Positions 57,099-64,000 of a stretch of DNA of 64,000 nt are shown here, one piece after another (position 1 is the stretch's first letter; each line of letters opens with the position of its first letter). The stretch is from an uncultured Duodenibacillus sp. (GTDB lineage: Bacteria > Pseudomonadota > Gammaproteobacteria > Burkholderiales > Burkholderiaceae_F), in assembly GCA_944390145.1 (NCBI GenBank), contig CALXOY010000086.1:1-64000 (forward strand). The letters run 5' to 3'. The notes beneath the pieces are model-generated. The model saw only the letters and a program-made list of their open reading frames with translations. It made no database searches and was not told where the DNA came from. The position numbers and the translations under genes are program-made.

Positions 57099-59056
57099 GA
57101 CTCTGCTCCCTTGACGTTCTGCCACGGCGAGGCGCACGGCACCTGGCTCACGGCAAAGCCGTCAGCTAGCTCCTCGTGGTCGGCAAAGTATTCAAGAATG
57201 TGTTTGCGGATGTCCTGGATGGTGGAGGCGCGGTGAATGCGGCGCATGAGGCCGGCGGCCTCCTTGGCGCTGCTTGCGAGCATGAATTCCTTGATGCTGA
57301 GAATCCGGGCGCTTTCCATGGAAAAGTGCCGCAGTCCCATGCCAAGCAGCAGGAAGGCAAACACGGGGTCGGCCGCCACCTCGCCGCAGACGCTGATTTC
57401 CTTGCCGGCGCGGTGAGCCGTGTTGATGCAGTTGTAGAGCGTGGATAAAACGGCCGGATGCAGCGGATCGTACAGGTAGCTCACATCAGGATCCTCGCGA
57501 TCCACGGCAAGCAGGTACTGGATCAAGTCGTTGGTGCCCACGGAGACGAAATCCAGGCGCTTGAGGAACTGTTTCAGGCAAAGCGCAGCCGAGGGAACCT
57601 CCACCATGCCGCCGATCTGGATGTTTTCCGCGTACGGCACCCCCTGATCCTTGAGTTCCTCCTGCGCGCGGCGCACGTAGCTTTGCACGATGTCGGCCTC
57701 GGACACCCAGGCGAGCATCGGCACCATGAGTCTGACGCGGCCCGTGGCGCCGGCTCTGAGAATGGCCTTGAGCTGGGTGAGAAAAAGGTCCGTGTGCTTG
57801 AGGCAGAAGCGGATCGCCCTGTTGCCGAGCGCCGGATTGTTGATGGGCTTGTCCGGATCGATGCCGATGGATTCCATTGCCTCGCGCGAGGGAAGCTTGT
57901 CGCCGCCGAGATCCATGGTGCGGATGGTGACGATCTTGCCCTTCATGGTCTTCACAACGCCCGCGTAGGTCTCAAACTGCTCGTCTTCGCTCGGGAAGTC
58001 CGGCCGGTTCATGAACAGGAACTCCGAGCGGAAGAGCCCCACGCCGTCGGCGCCGTTGGTCATTGCCTCCTTGGCGTCTTCGGGCAGGGCGAGGTTGGCC
58101 ATCAGACTGACTGCGCAGCCGTCGGCTGTGACGCAGTGCGCCGAGCGCAGCCTGCGCTGACGCAGTCGGGAGGTGCTGCTCTTGCTCATGCGCTTGGAGA
58201 TGAGCGGCAGATTTTCCTGAACGGGGTTGACGGTGACGATGCCCTTGTCGGCGTCCATCAGCAGCACGTCGTCCGTCTTGATGTGTTCACAGGCGCCGTT
58301 GACGTGCACAAGCGTCGGAATTTCCAGCGACCGGGCAAGAATGGAGGAGTGCGAAGTCGTTGCACCCTTTTCGATGATGAGCCCGGTGATGGAGAGATCC
58401 CTGCGCCGCTTCAAAATCAGAATGTCGGCGGGACTGAAGTCTTCGGCCACCAAAATGACGGAGCTCTCGCTCATCATGCGGGAAACGGTGTCGGCCGGGC
58501 GCCGGCGGCCGCTTAAAACGCGCTGTACGCGTTCAATCACCTGCGCAATGTCTTCAATGCGGTCTGCCAGATAGTCGTCTTCGATCTCTTCAAAGCTGCG
58601 GCGGGTTTCTTCAAGCTTCAGAGATAGCGCCCACTCCGCATTGATCAGCTTTTCGCGAATGATGTCCTGGGTTTCCGTGATGACGGATTCGTCGTTGAGA
58701 AGCTGCCGGTGCAGTTCCAGAAACGCGATGGCTTCCGGCGGCACGTCCTCTTCCTGCCGCAAGTCCGCGAGAAGTTCCTCAAACTCTTTGTCCACCGTGT
58801 GAACGGCGGCGCGAAGACGCGTGAATTCGGAGCGGGTCTGCGTCTTCTCAATGGAAAAGTGGGGGATTCCCAGATCGCCCTCGGCAAACATCTGGGCGTG
58901 TCCGAGCGCGGCTCCGGGGCTCACGACGGTGCCCGTGAGCACGACGGGTTCGCAAGCTTCTTCCTGGCCGCAGGCACTGTCGTGCTGTTCGGCTTCAACG
59001 GCAGGGGGTGTGGGTTCCTGGGAGGCGGTGCTGGCGGTTTTCTGCAGTTCGTCCAT
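57095..59056 (-). CDS. ptsI: PTS enzyme I (PEP:protein phosphotransferase)
   Basis: A 653-residue enzyme I that passes phosphate from PEP to HPr. The phosphohistidine is in EKGATTSHSSILARSLEIP, and the PEP-binding part has GADGVGLFRSEFLFM, MDLGGDKLP, GGMVEVPSA, SVGTNDLIQY and CGEVAADP. It is about 75 residues longer than E. coli EI. Roughly 37 N-terminal residues are a Glu/Ala/Cys-containing extension before the normal start (VVLTGTVVSPGAALG). The start overlaps the ptsH stop (TAATG). No sugar permease is nearby. Confidence 0.94.
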   Translation of the reverse strand: MDELQKTASTASQEPTPPAVEAEQHDSACGQEEACEPVVLTGTVVSPGAALGHAQMFAEGDLGIPHFSIEKTQTRSEFTRLRAAVHTVDKEFEELLADLRQEEDVPPEAIAFLELHRQLLNDESVITETQDIIREKLINAEWALSLKLEETRRSFEEIEDDYLADRIEDIAQVIERVQRVLSGRRRPADTVSRMMSESSVILVAEDFSPADILILKRRRDLSITGLIIEKGATTSHSSILARSLEIPTLVHVNGACEHIKTDDVLLMDADKGIVTVNPVQENLPLISKRMSKSSTSRLRQRRLRSAHCVTADGCAVSLMANLALPEDAKEAMTNGADGVGLFRSEFLFMNRPDFPSEDEQFETYAGVVKTMKGKIVTIRTMDLGGDKLPSREAMESIGIDPDKPINNPALGNRAIRFCLKHTDLFLTQLKAILRAGATGRVRLMVPMLAWVSEADIVQSYVRRAQEELKDQGVPYAENIQIGGMVEVPSAALCLKQFLKRLDFVSVGTNDLIQYLLAVDREDPDVSYLYDPLHPAVLSTLYNCINTAHRAGKEISVCGEVAADPVFAFLLLGMGLRHFSMESARILSIKEFMLASSAKEAAGLMRRIHRASTIQDIRKHILEYFADHEELADGFAVSQVPCASPWQNVKGAES

Positions 59057-59325
59057 TACTCATCCTCACCGAACTTGGATAGGAACAGTGCGGCAGTCGC
59101 CTCAAGCGCCTCCTTGTCGTTGTGTCCGCTCGTGATGATCCGGATTTCATCGCCGCATTTGGCGGCCATGGTCATGACGGCGAGGATGGATTTTGCATCC
59201 ACCCGCTTGCCGCCCTTTTCAAGAATGACGGAGCAATCAAAGAGGCTGGCGGTTTTGGTGAGCAGGCCGGCCGGTCTGGCATGAACGCCCAGTTTGTTGG
59301 TGACAGTGATGGTTCTGGACTGCAT
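59056..59325 (-). CDS. ptsH: PTS phosphocarrier protein HPr
   Basis: An 89-residue HPr. The active His is in NKLGVHARPAGLLTK, and the regulatory serine is in KSILAVMTMAAKCGDEI, the site used by HPr kinase/phosphorylase where that enzyme exists. Beta- and gammaproteobacterial regulatory PTS systems use such an HPr without sugar uptake. Located between the EIIA-Man-like gene (18 nt) and ptsI (overlap). Confidence 0.95.
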   Translation of the reverse strand: MQSRTITVTNKLGVHARPAGLLTKTASLFDCSVILEKGGKRVDAKSILAVMTMAAKCGDEIRIITSGHNDKEALEATAALFLSKFGEDE

Positions 59326-59343
59326 GTTTGCGGTGCTGTCGGT

Positions 59344-59745
59344 TTATTCCTTCTTGAGAATGGGTTTTGCTGCAGAGGTCAGTCCCGCTTCGCTGACGTG
59401 CCGCACAACCTCTGAAAGGGATTCCTCCCTGTGCACAACGGCGGTGAGCACCATGGGCAGGTTGACGCCCGCAAGGACGGCGGTGTTGCCGGCAGCGAGC
59501 ATGGACTCGGCGATGTTGGCGGGGGTGGCTCCCACAATGTCGGTGAGAACCAGGCAGCCGTCGGGCGCTTCCGGAAGATTGGCCGCTATCTGTTTGCGCA
59601 GCTCGTCGGCATCGGCGTCGGCCGGGATGTCGAAAGCCTCAATGCGCTCGGCAACGCGTTTGTCGTGCGAGAAGACATGCTCGGCACATTGCTTGAGTGC
59701 TCCCGCAAGAGGGGCATGAGCGATAATGAACAGGTAGGTGGTCAC
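59344..59745 (-). CDS. PTS EIIA component, mannose/fructose type
   Basis: A 133-residue protein of the EIIA-Man fold: MTTYLFIIAHAPLAGALKQC, with the phosphorylatable His in IIAHAP, then VLTDIVGATPANIAE and GVNLPMVLTAV. EIIB, EIIC and EIID are absent, so it is likely the output domain of a regulatory PTS rather than sugar uptake. First gene of the EIIA-HPr-EI-YecA-like operon; divergent from the DUF1840 gene. Confidence 0.9.
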   Translation of the reverse strand: MTTYLFIIAHAPLAGALKQCAEHVFSHDKRVAERIEAFDIPADADADELRKQIAANLPEAPDGCLVLTDIVGATPANIAESMLAAGNTAVLAGVNLPMVLTAVVHREESLSEVVRHVSEAGLTSAAKPILKKE

Positions 59746-59896
59746 AATAAGCGCCCGAAAGAGTCAAAAGAGACTGAAGTCTAGCGCAGGTTGGGAGAAA
59801 ACCTCTTTTTGCCCAGCCGGCGCGGCGACGTCCGGATTCATTGTAAGGCCGGGCATGTGACAGAAGACGGAAAGAATTTAATTTTTGAGGAAAATC

Positions 59897-60268
59897 ATGG
59901 CTTTATTGGAGTTTCGCTCCCCCGCAAGCGGGGGCTTTTTCATGATGCCGGAAACGTTTCAGGGCATCTGTGAAGTGCTCGAGCGCCTTTATTCCGAGTC
60001 GGGCTGCTGGCTGCCGGAGGATCTTCCCGGGGTGATTGAAAAGCTGGAGGCGGCTGTGCGGCGTGAAAAGGAAATGATTGCCGAGGCAAAGGCGCGGCAG
60101 CGTGAGCAAAACCTCAAGGGGGCCCCCGGCGCAAACCCCTGGCCCGATGAAGAGGAAGAGCGCAAGGAGCAGGAAAGGGTGACGTTTTCCATGCGCGTTT
60201 ATCCGCTGCTGGAGATGCTGCACGCGGCTCAGAAAAAAAACGTCAAGGTGATGTGGGGCGTGCCGTAA
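59897..60268 (+). CDS. DUF1840 family protein
   Basis: A 123-residue protein with the two ends typical of DUF1840: MALLEFRSPASGGFFMMPE at the start and VTFSMRVYPLLEMLHAAQKK, KVMWGV at the end, joined by a charged Glu/Lys/Arg linker. This family is restricted to Betaproteobacteria and has no known function. GAGG lies 7 nt before the ATG at 59897. It ends 6 nt from the trkH stop on the other strand. Confidence 0.83.
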   Translation: MALLEFRSPASGGFFMMPETFQGICEVLERLYSESGCWLPEDLPGVIEKLEAAVRREKEMIAEAKARQREQNLKGAPGANPWPDEEEERKEQERVTFSMRVYPLLEMLHAAQKKNVKVMWGVP

Positions 60269-60274
60269 GGTGCC

Positions 60275-61747
60275 TCATGCCTTCCAGAAGGACCGCGTAA
60301 AGAGAACAAAGACGGTCACAAGCTCCAGACGTCCGAGCAGCATGCAGAAGATGCACAGCCAGAGCTGGGCGTCGGTGAGAAGCGAGAAGTTGGAATTCGG
60401 CCCGACGGCGCCAAGCCCCGGGCCGATGTTGCAGATGCAGCCCAAAACGGCGCCGAAGGCGGTGGTGGGGTCAAGGCCGCTGATCACCAGCGCCATAAAG
60501 GCGATGAAGGTGGTGGCAATCCACAGCAGCATGAAGTTCAAGGCCGAAAGAACGGTTTTGTCGTCGAGCACCATGCCGTTGAGCACCATGGGACGGACGA
60601 CTCTGGGCTGAACGGTGGTGATGAGCTGCAGGCCGCAGTACTTGACGAGCATCACCATGCGCAGCATCTTCATGCCGCCGCCCGTGCTGCCGCCGCTGGT
60701 GCAAAAACAGGCCGCCACAAACATCAGAATGCAGATGGAGGCCGGCCAAAGTGCATAGTCCTGGCTCGCATAACCGGTTGTGGAGATGGTGCTCACAACG
60801 TTGAAGGCGGCCATGCGAAGCGCCTGCACGAGTTCCAGGGACGGGTCCCAGGCCATCAGAAGCGCCGTGGCGCAGGCCGTGATGAAGGCCGCCATGCCGA
60901 GCCAGCACAGACACTCGACGTTGGTGAGGTAGGCGACGATCGAGCGCTTTTTCCAGGCAAGGAAATGCAGCGAGAAGCTGATGCCGCACACGAGCATGAA
61001 GACGATGGCTACCGATTCAATGGCAGGGTTGTTCCAGTGGGCGAAGCTGTTGTCGTAGGAGGAAAAGCCCCCGAGGCTCACCGTGGTGAACATGTGGATA
61101 ATGCTCTCGAACCCGGTCATTCCCGCCATGCGGTAGCTCAGCATGCAGGCTAGCGACAGCACCAGATAAATCCCCCAGAGCCCCTTGGCGGTGTCGGCGA
61201 TGCGCGGCGTAAGGCGGGACTCCTTCATAGGGCCGGAGAATTCCGCCCGGAACATCTGCGAGCCGCCCACGCCGAGCATGGGGAGAATCGCTACGGCCAG
61301 AACCAGAATCCCCATGCCGCCCAGCCAGCTCATAAAGCAGCGCCAGAAGTTGAGCGACTCCGGCAGTTCACTCAGTCCCGAGAGAACCGTTGCGCACGTC
61401 GTCGTGATGCCGCTCATGGATTCGAAGTAGGCGTGCGTAAAGGAAATGCCGGGGATTTCCACCAGAAGCGGAATGGCGCCGAAAAGCGGCGTGACGGTCC
61501 AGATGATGGTCGCCAGCAGAAACCCGTCGCGCGGCAGCAGCTCCCTGCGGTGCCGTTTGGAGAAGGCGTGCAGCGCAAATCCGGTGATCAGGCACAGAAC
61601 AAAGGCGATGACAAAGCCCGCTGCGGCGCCGTCTTCGTACAGAAACGAAACGAGAAGCGGAATGAGCAGCAAAAACGCGAAGGCGACCAGCACGGGGCCC
61701 GTGATGTTGAGAACCGGCAGCAGGAAGTAGCGCAAGTTGGCAAACAT
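60275..61747 (-). CDS. trkH: Trk potassium uptake protein TrkH
   Basis: A 490-residue SKT-family K+ channel subunit with ten or more helices. Selectivity-filter-like segments are SGITTTCATVLSGL, TVSLGGFSSYDNS, TISTTGYASQDY and ICNIGPGLGAVGPN, the four glycine-containing pore loops. GGSTGGGMKMLRMVML is the conserved C-terminal motif. It starts 11 nt after trkA, giving the operon regulator-trkA-trkH. Confidence 0.94.
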   Translation of the reverse strand: MFANLRYFLLPVLNITGPVLVAFAFLLLIPLLVSFLYEDGAAAGFVIAFVLCLITGFALHAFSKRHRRELLPRDGFLLATIIWTVTPLFGAIPLLVEIPGISFTHAYFESMSGITTTCATVLSGLSELPESLNFWRCFMSWLGGMGILVLAVAILPMLGVGGSQMFRAEFSGPMKESRLTPRIADTAKGLWGIYLVLSLACMLSYRMAGMTGFESIIHMFTTVSLGGFSSYDNSFAHWNNPAIESVAIVFMLVCGISFSLHFLAWKKRSIVAYLTNVECLCWLGMAAFITACATALLMAWDPSLELVQALRMAAFNVVSTISTTGYASQDYALWPASICILMFVAACFCTSGGSTGGGMKMLRMVMLVKYCGLQLITTVQPRVVRPMVLNGMVLDDKTVLSALNFMLLWIATTFIAFMALVISGLDPTTAFGAVLGCICNIGPGLGAVGPNSNFSLLTDAQLWLCIFCMLLGRLELVTVFVLFTRSFWKA

Positions 61748-61758
61748 GAGGCGCTCCG

Positions 61759-63168
61759 TCAGAAGAAGCCGACGTCGACCGTAAAGAGCTTTTCCACCTG
61801 TGCGATGACGCGCTTGCTCGGGACAAACACGATGACGCGGTCTTCGGGCTCGACGACAATGTCGTTTCTGGCGATCAGCACTTCCGGTTCATCAATATCC
61901 TCCGTCTCACGCACCAGTGCGGCAATTTCCACGCCCTCGGGCAGGTCGATGGAGCCGATGCGCTTTCCCACCACCTTGGAGTTTCTCTGATTGCCGTGCG
62001 CCACGATTTCCAGGGCCTCCGCGACGCCGCGCCGCAGACTGTGCGCGGCAAGCACGTCGCCGCGGCGCACGTGGCGCAGCAGCTCGCCGATGGTCGCCTG
62101 CGTGGAGGACACCGTCACGTCGATCTGCGTGCCCTGCATCAGGGCGCTGAACGTATCGCTGTCGGTGAGCGCAATGACGCGCCGCGCCCCGAGCTTTTTT
62201 GCCAGAAGCGCCCCCATGATGTTGCTTTCGTCGTGTGCGGAAAGCGAGATGAAGAGATCACACCGGTCGATGCAAAGTTCGGTGAGCGCCTCCTCGTCGG
62301 TGAGGCTGGCCGTCACCAGGTCGGTGTCCTTTGGCACGGACGCGGCAAGCGACGTGCACAGCCCGGCGTTTTCATCGAGAACCGTGATCGTGTAGCCGCC
62401 GCGGCCTTCGGGGCCGTTCAAAAGACTGGCGAGCTGAACGGCCAGACGGGCGTTGCCGGCGATCATGATGCGCCGGATGCGCTCTTCGTGCTGGCGCAGT
62501 TCGCTGATGACGCGGCGGACATCGCGGCCGGAGGACAGGGCGATCACTTCATCCCCGCTCTCAATGACGGTGTCGGCCGAAAGATCGAGGCGGCGGTTGC
62601 GCCGGAACACGGAGACGATGCGCGCCGGCACGCGCGGCAGGTGCACGGACAGGTCGCTTACCGGACGTCCGACAAGGGGGCTGCCGGCAACGGCGCGCAC
62701 GCAGAAGAGAACGGCCTTGCCTTCGGCAAAGTCGATGATCTGCAGCGCTTCAGGGAATTCAATTAAACGGAGCAGGCTTTCATTTAATGCCTGCTCCGGC
62801 CAGATGGTGCTGGTGACTTGAAAACCCTCTTCGGCAAGCAGACGCGGGTATTGCCGCAGCTCCTGATTGCGCACGCGTGCAATGCGCGTGGGGACGTTGT
62901 AGAGCTGCGAAGCCAGCAGACAGACGGATAAATTGGTCTCATCATTGGCCGTCACCGCAAGCACCATGTCGGCGTCGTTGGCGCCGGCGCTTTCCAGTAC
63001 GGAGGGGGAAAGCGCATTGCCGGTCACCCCGCGCAGATCGAGTCGTGTTTCGAGCGCACTCACCCGGGCGGCATCCTGATCGACGACAGTGATGTCGTTG
63101 GACTCATTGACAAGATTTTCGGCCACCGATCTTCCGATGCGGCCGGCTCCGATGATGAGAATGTGCAT
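61759..63168 (-). CDS. trkA: Trk system peripheral regulator TrkA
   Basis: A 469-residue cytoplasmic protein with two RCK-N/RCK-C pairs. The first Rossmann motif is ILIIGAGRIGRSVAENL (NAD binding), with ITVVDQD for the second strand. The second half, RIMIAGNARLAVQLASLL, keeps the fold but lacks the full GxGxxG. TrkA gates TrkH. Its length matches the family (E. coli 458). It lies between the NtrX-like gene (31 nt) and trkH (11 nt). Confidence 0.94.
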   Translation of the reverse strand: MHILIIGAGRIGRSVAENLVNESNDITVVDQDAARVSALETRLDLRGVTGNALSPSVLESAGANDADMVLAVTANDETNLSVCLLASQLYNVPTRIARVRNQELRQYPRLLAEEGFQVTSTIWPEQALNESLLRLIEFPEALQIIDFAEGKAVLFCVRAVAGSPLVGRPVSDLSVHLPRVPARIVSVFRRNRRLDLSADTVIESGDEVIALSSGRDVRRVISELRQHEERIRRIMIAGNARLAVQLASLLNGPEGRGGYTITVLDENAGLCTSLAASVPKDTDLVTASLTDEEALTELCIDRCDLFISLSAHDESNIMGALLAKKLGARRVIALTDSDTFSALMQGTQIDVTVSSTQATIGELLRHVRRGDVLAAHSLRRGVAEALEIVAHGNQRNSKVVGKRIGSIDLPEGVEIAALVRETEDIDEPEVLIARNDIVVEPEDRVIVFVPSKRVIAQVEKLFTVDVGFF

Positions 63169-63199
63169 AAGCGATGGAGCGAAAGGCTACATCCCCGGC

Positions 63200-63904
63200 T
63201 CAGGTCGATTCGCTGTTTTTGGTGCTGTGCCGGTTTTCGGCGCTCTGACGCGGAATGCCCAGATTCAGCAGCTTGAGCTTGCGGTAAAGATGCGTGCGTT
63301 CGAGCCCTGCGTGGCGTGCAACTTTCGTCATCTGGCAGTTTTCGTGCGACATCAGGCAGGAAAGATAGGCTTTTTCGAAATCGTCCCGAAGTTCTTTGAG
63401 CGGCCGGTTGAAGTCGAGCGTGAAGTTTGTGCCGGGAACCTGCAGCACCGGCAGCTTGTCGATGTGCTGCAGCACGGGCGTTGCCGACTCCGGCTCTTCT
63501 TCCTTGTGCACCTGGTAGCGGGCAAGGGTGTTCTGGCGCTGACCGACCACCAGGGCGTGCTCCACGGTGCTGAGGAGCTTTTGCATGGAAATGGGTTTTT
63601 CCAGGAAGGACAGTGCGCCGAAGCGCGTCGCTTCCACTGCATTTTCGATGGTGCCGTGTCCGCTCATCATGACGATGGGGCAGTGCAGCATCTTGCGCTG
63701 TCCCCATTCCTTGAGCAGGGTGATGCCGTCGGTGTCGGGCATCCAGATGTCCAGCAGGATCAAATCGAACTTTTCCTGCAGCACAAACACCCGGGCGGCT
63801 TCGGCGCTGTCAGCGGCGTAGACGGTATGCCCCTCGTCCGAGAGAATGTCCGAGAGCATTTCCCTGATACCAAGTTCGTCATCGACAATAAGAATCTTTG
63901 ACAT
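63200..63904 (-). CDS. NtrX-like response regulator lacking the AAA+ domain
   Basis: A 234-residue regulator: receiver domain (about 1-120) with phosphoacceptor Asp in LILLDIWMPDTDG and the Lys of FLEKPIS, then a linker, then a Fis-type helix-turn-helix (TKVARHAGLERTHLYRKLKLLNLG). NtrX/NtrC regulators normally have a sigma-54 AAA+ domain between these; here it is missing, so it cannot activate sigma-54 promoters in the usual way. It is 31 nt upstream of trkA in the same direction. Its kinase gene should lie just right of the window. Confidence 0.88.
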   Translation of the reverse strand: MSKILIVDDELGIREMLSDILSDEGHTVYAADSAEAARVFVLQEKFDLILLDIWMPDTDGITLLKEWGQRKMLHCPIVMMSGHGTIENAVEATRFGALSFLEKPISMQKLLSTVEHALVVGQRQNTLARYQVHKEEEPESATPVLQHIDKLPVLQVPGTNFTLDFNRPLKELRDDFEKAYLSCLMSHENCQMTKVARHAGLERTHLYRKLKLLNLGIPRQSAENRHSTKNSEST

Positions 63905-63955
63905 ACGGCGAGCTTTTTACAAACTTCTTAAAAATAGAGAGCCTTTTGAAAGACT

Positions 63956-64000
63956 TCAGGAGGGCGATCCCCCAATGTTACGCACCTTTTCTTCCGAGGG
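63956..64000 (-). CDS. Possible C-terminal end of the cognate sensor kinase (partial)
   Basis: One minus-strand frame at the right edge reads 14 residues, ending GSPS and a TGA, 52 nt before the response-regulator start. Position suggests an NtrY-like histidine kinase, as these pairs are usually adjacent. Another frame reads 23 codons to a TAA, so the choice of frame is uncertain. Confidence 0.3.
   Translation of the reverse strand, partial: PSEEKVRNIGGSPS

Overview
The window is the replication-origin side of a betaproteobacterial chromosome. The gene order atpI-B-E-F-H-A, parA-parB, rsmG-mnmG, rpmH-rnpA-yidD-yidC and dnaA-dnaN-gyrB, together with DUF1840, a DUF3683-type giant FAD oxidase, birA-coaX-SPOR, and menaquinone synthesis beside periplasmic flavocytochrome-type reductases, points to Burkholderiales. 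A Sutterellaceae-like anaerobe is the best guess; this is inferred from family content, not from a database match.

Layout. 1-8.04 kb (all minus): the ATP synthase operon (atpA start only, then H, F, E, B, I), the operon marC-parA-parB, then mnmG-rsmG. 8.04-9.98 kb: an AT-rich non-coding stretch with five 16-bp parS sites, the likely centromere for the adjacent ParAB. 10-13.4 kb: thiC, a small membrane protein and mnmE. 13.5-16.2 kb (minus): rpmH-rnpA-yidD-yidC. 16.7-22.0 kb (plus): dnaA-dnaN-gyrB. 22.1-25.1 kb: a cN-I type 5'-nucleotidase and a FadH-like flavoprotein that lacks the family's Fe-S cysteines and catalytic Tyr/His. 25.1-25.6 kb: the probable oriC, with many DnaA boxes, an AT-rich unwinding segment and a DnaA-trio tract. 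It lies after gyrB and two further genes, not next to dnaA.

25.6-34.7 kb: a Crp-like regulator, a BON lipoprotein, the cluster dacA-like/ybeD/lipB/menA/lipA (in which the dacA homologue has lost all three penicillin-binding motifs), a hydrolase, birA-coaX-SPOR and a HIT protein. 34.7-46.0 kb: a 1.3-kilo-residue FAD/Fe-S oxidase, ilvA, an 84-residue orphan, rlpA, gatCAB and a DUF805 protein. 46.1-52.8 kb: an accessory respiratory island with a tetraheme cytochrome c, a Tat-exported fumarate-reductase-like flavoprotein, a porin, a second Crp-like regulator of the same divergent type as the one at oriC, and a divergently transcribed exported FMN+FAD flavoprotein. 52.8-64 kb: pyrE, xth, an RsuA-type pseudouridine synthase, ampG, a permease-less regulatory PTS (EIIA-Man type, HPr, EI) with a YecA-like protein, DUF1840, trkH-trkA and an NtrX-like regulator without an AAA+ domain.

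The most interesting signals are the displaced oriC with its trio-type unwinding element, the parS cluster 16 kb away, two enzyme homologues with erased active sites (DacA-like and FadH-like), the reductase/porin/regulator island, and several unexplained palindromes in promoters.
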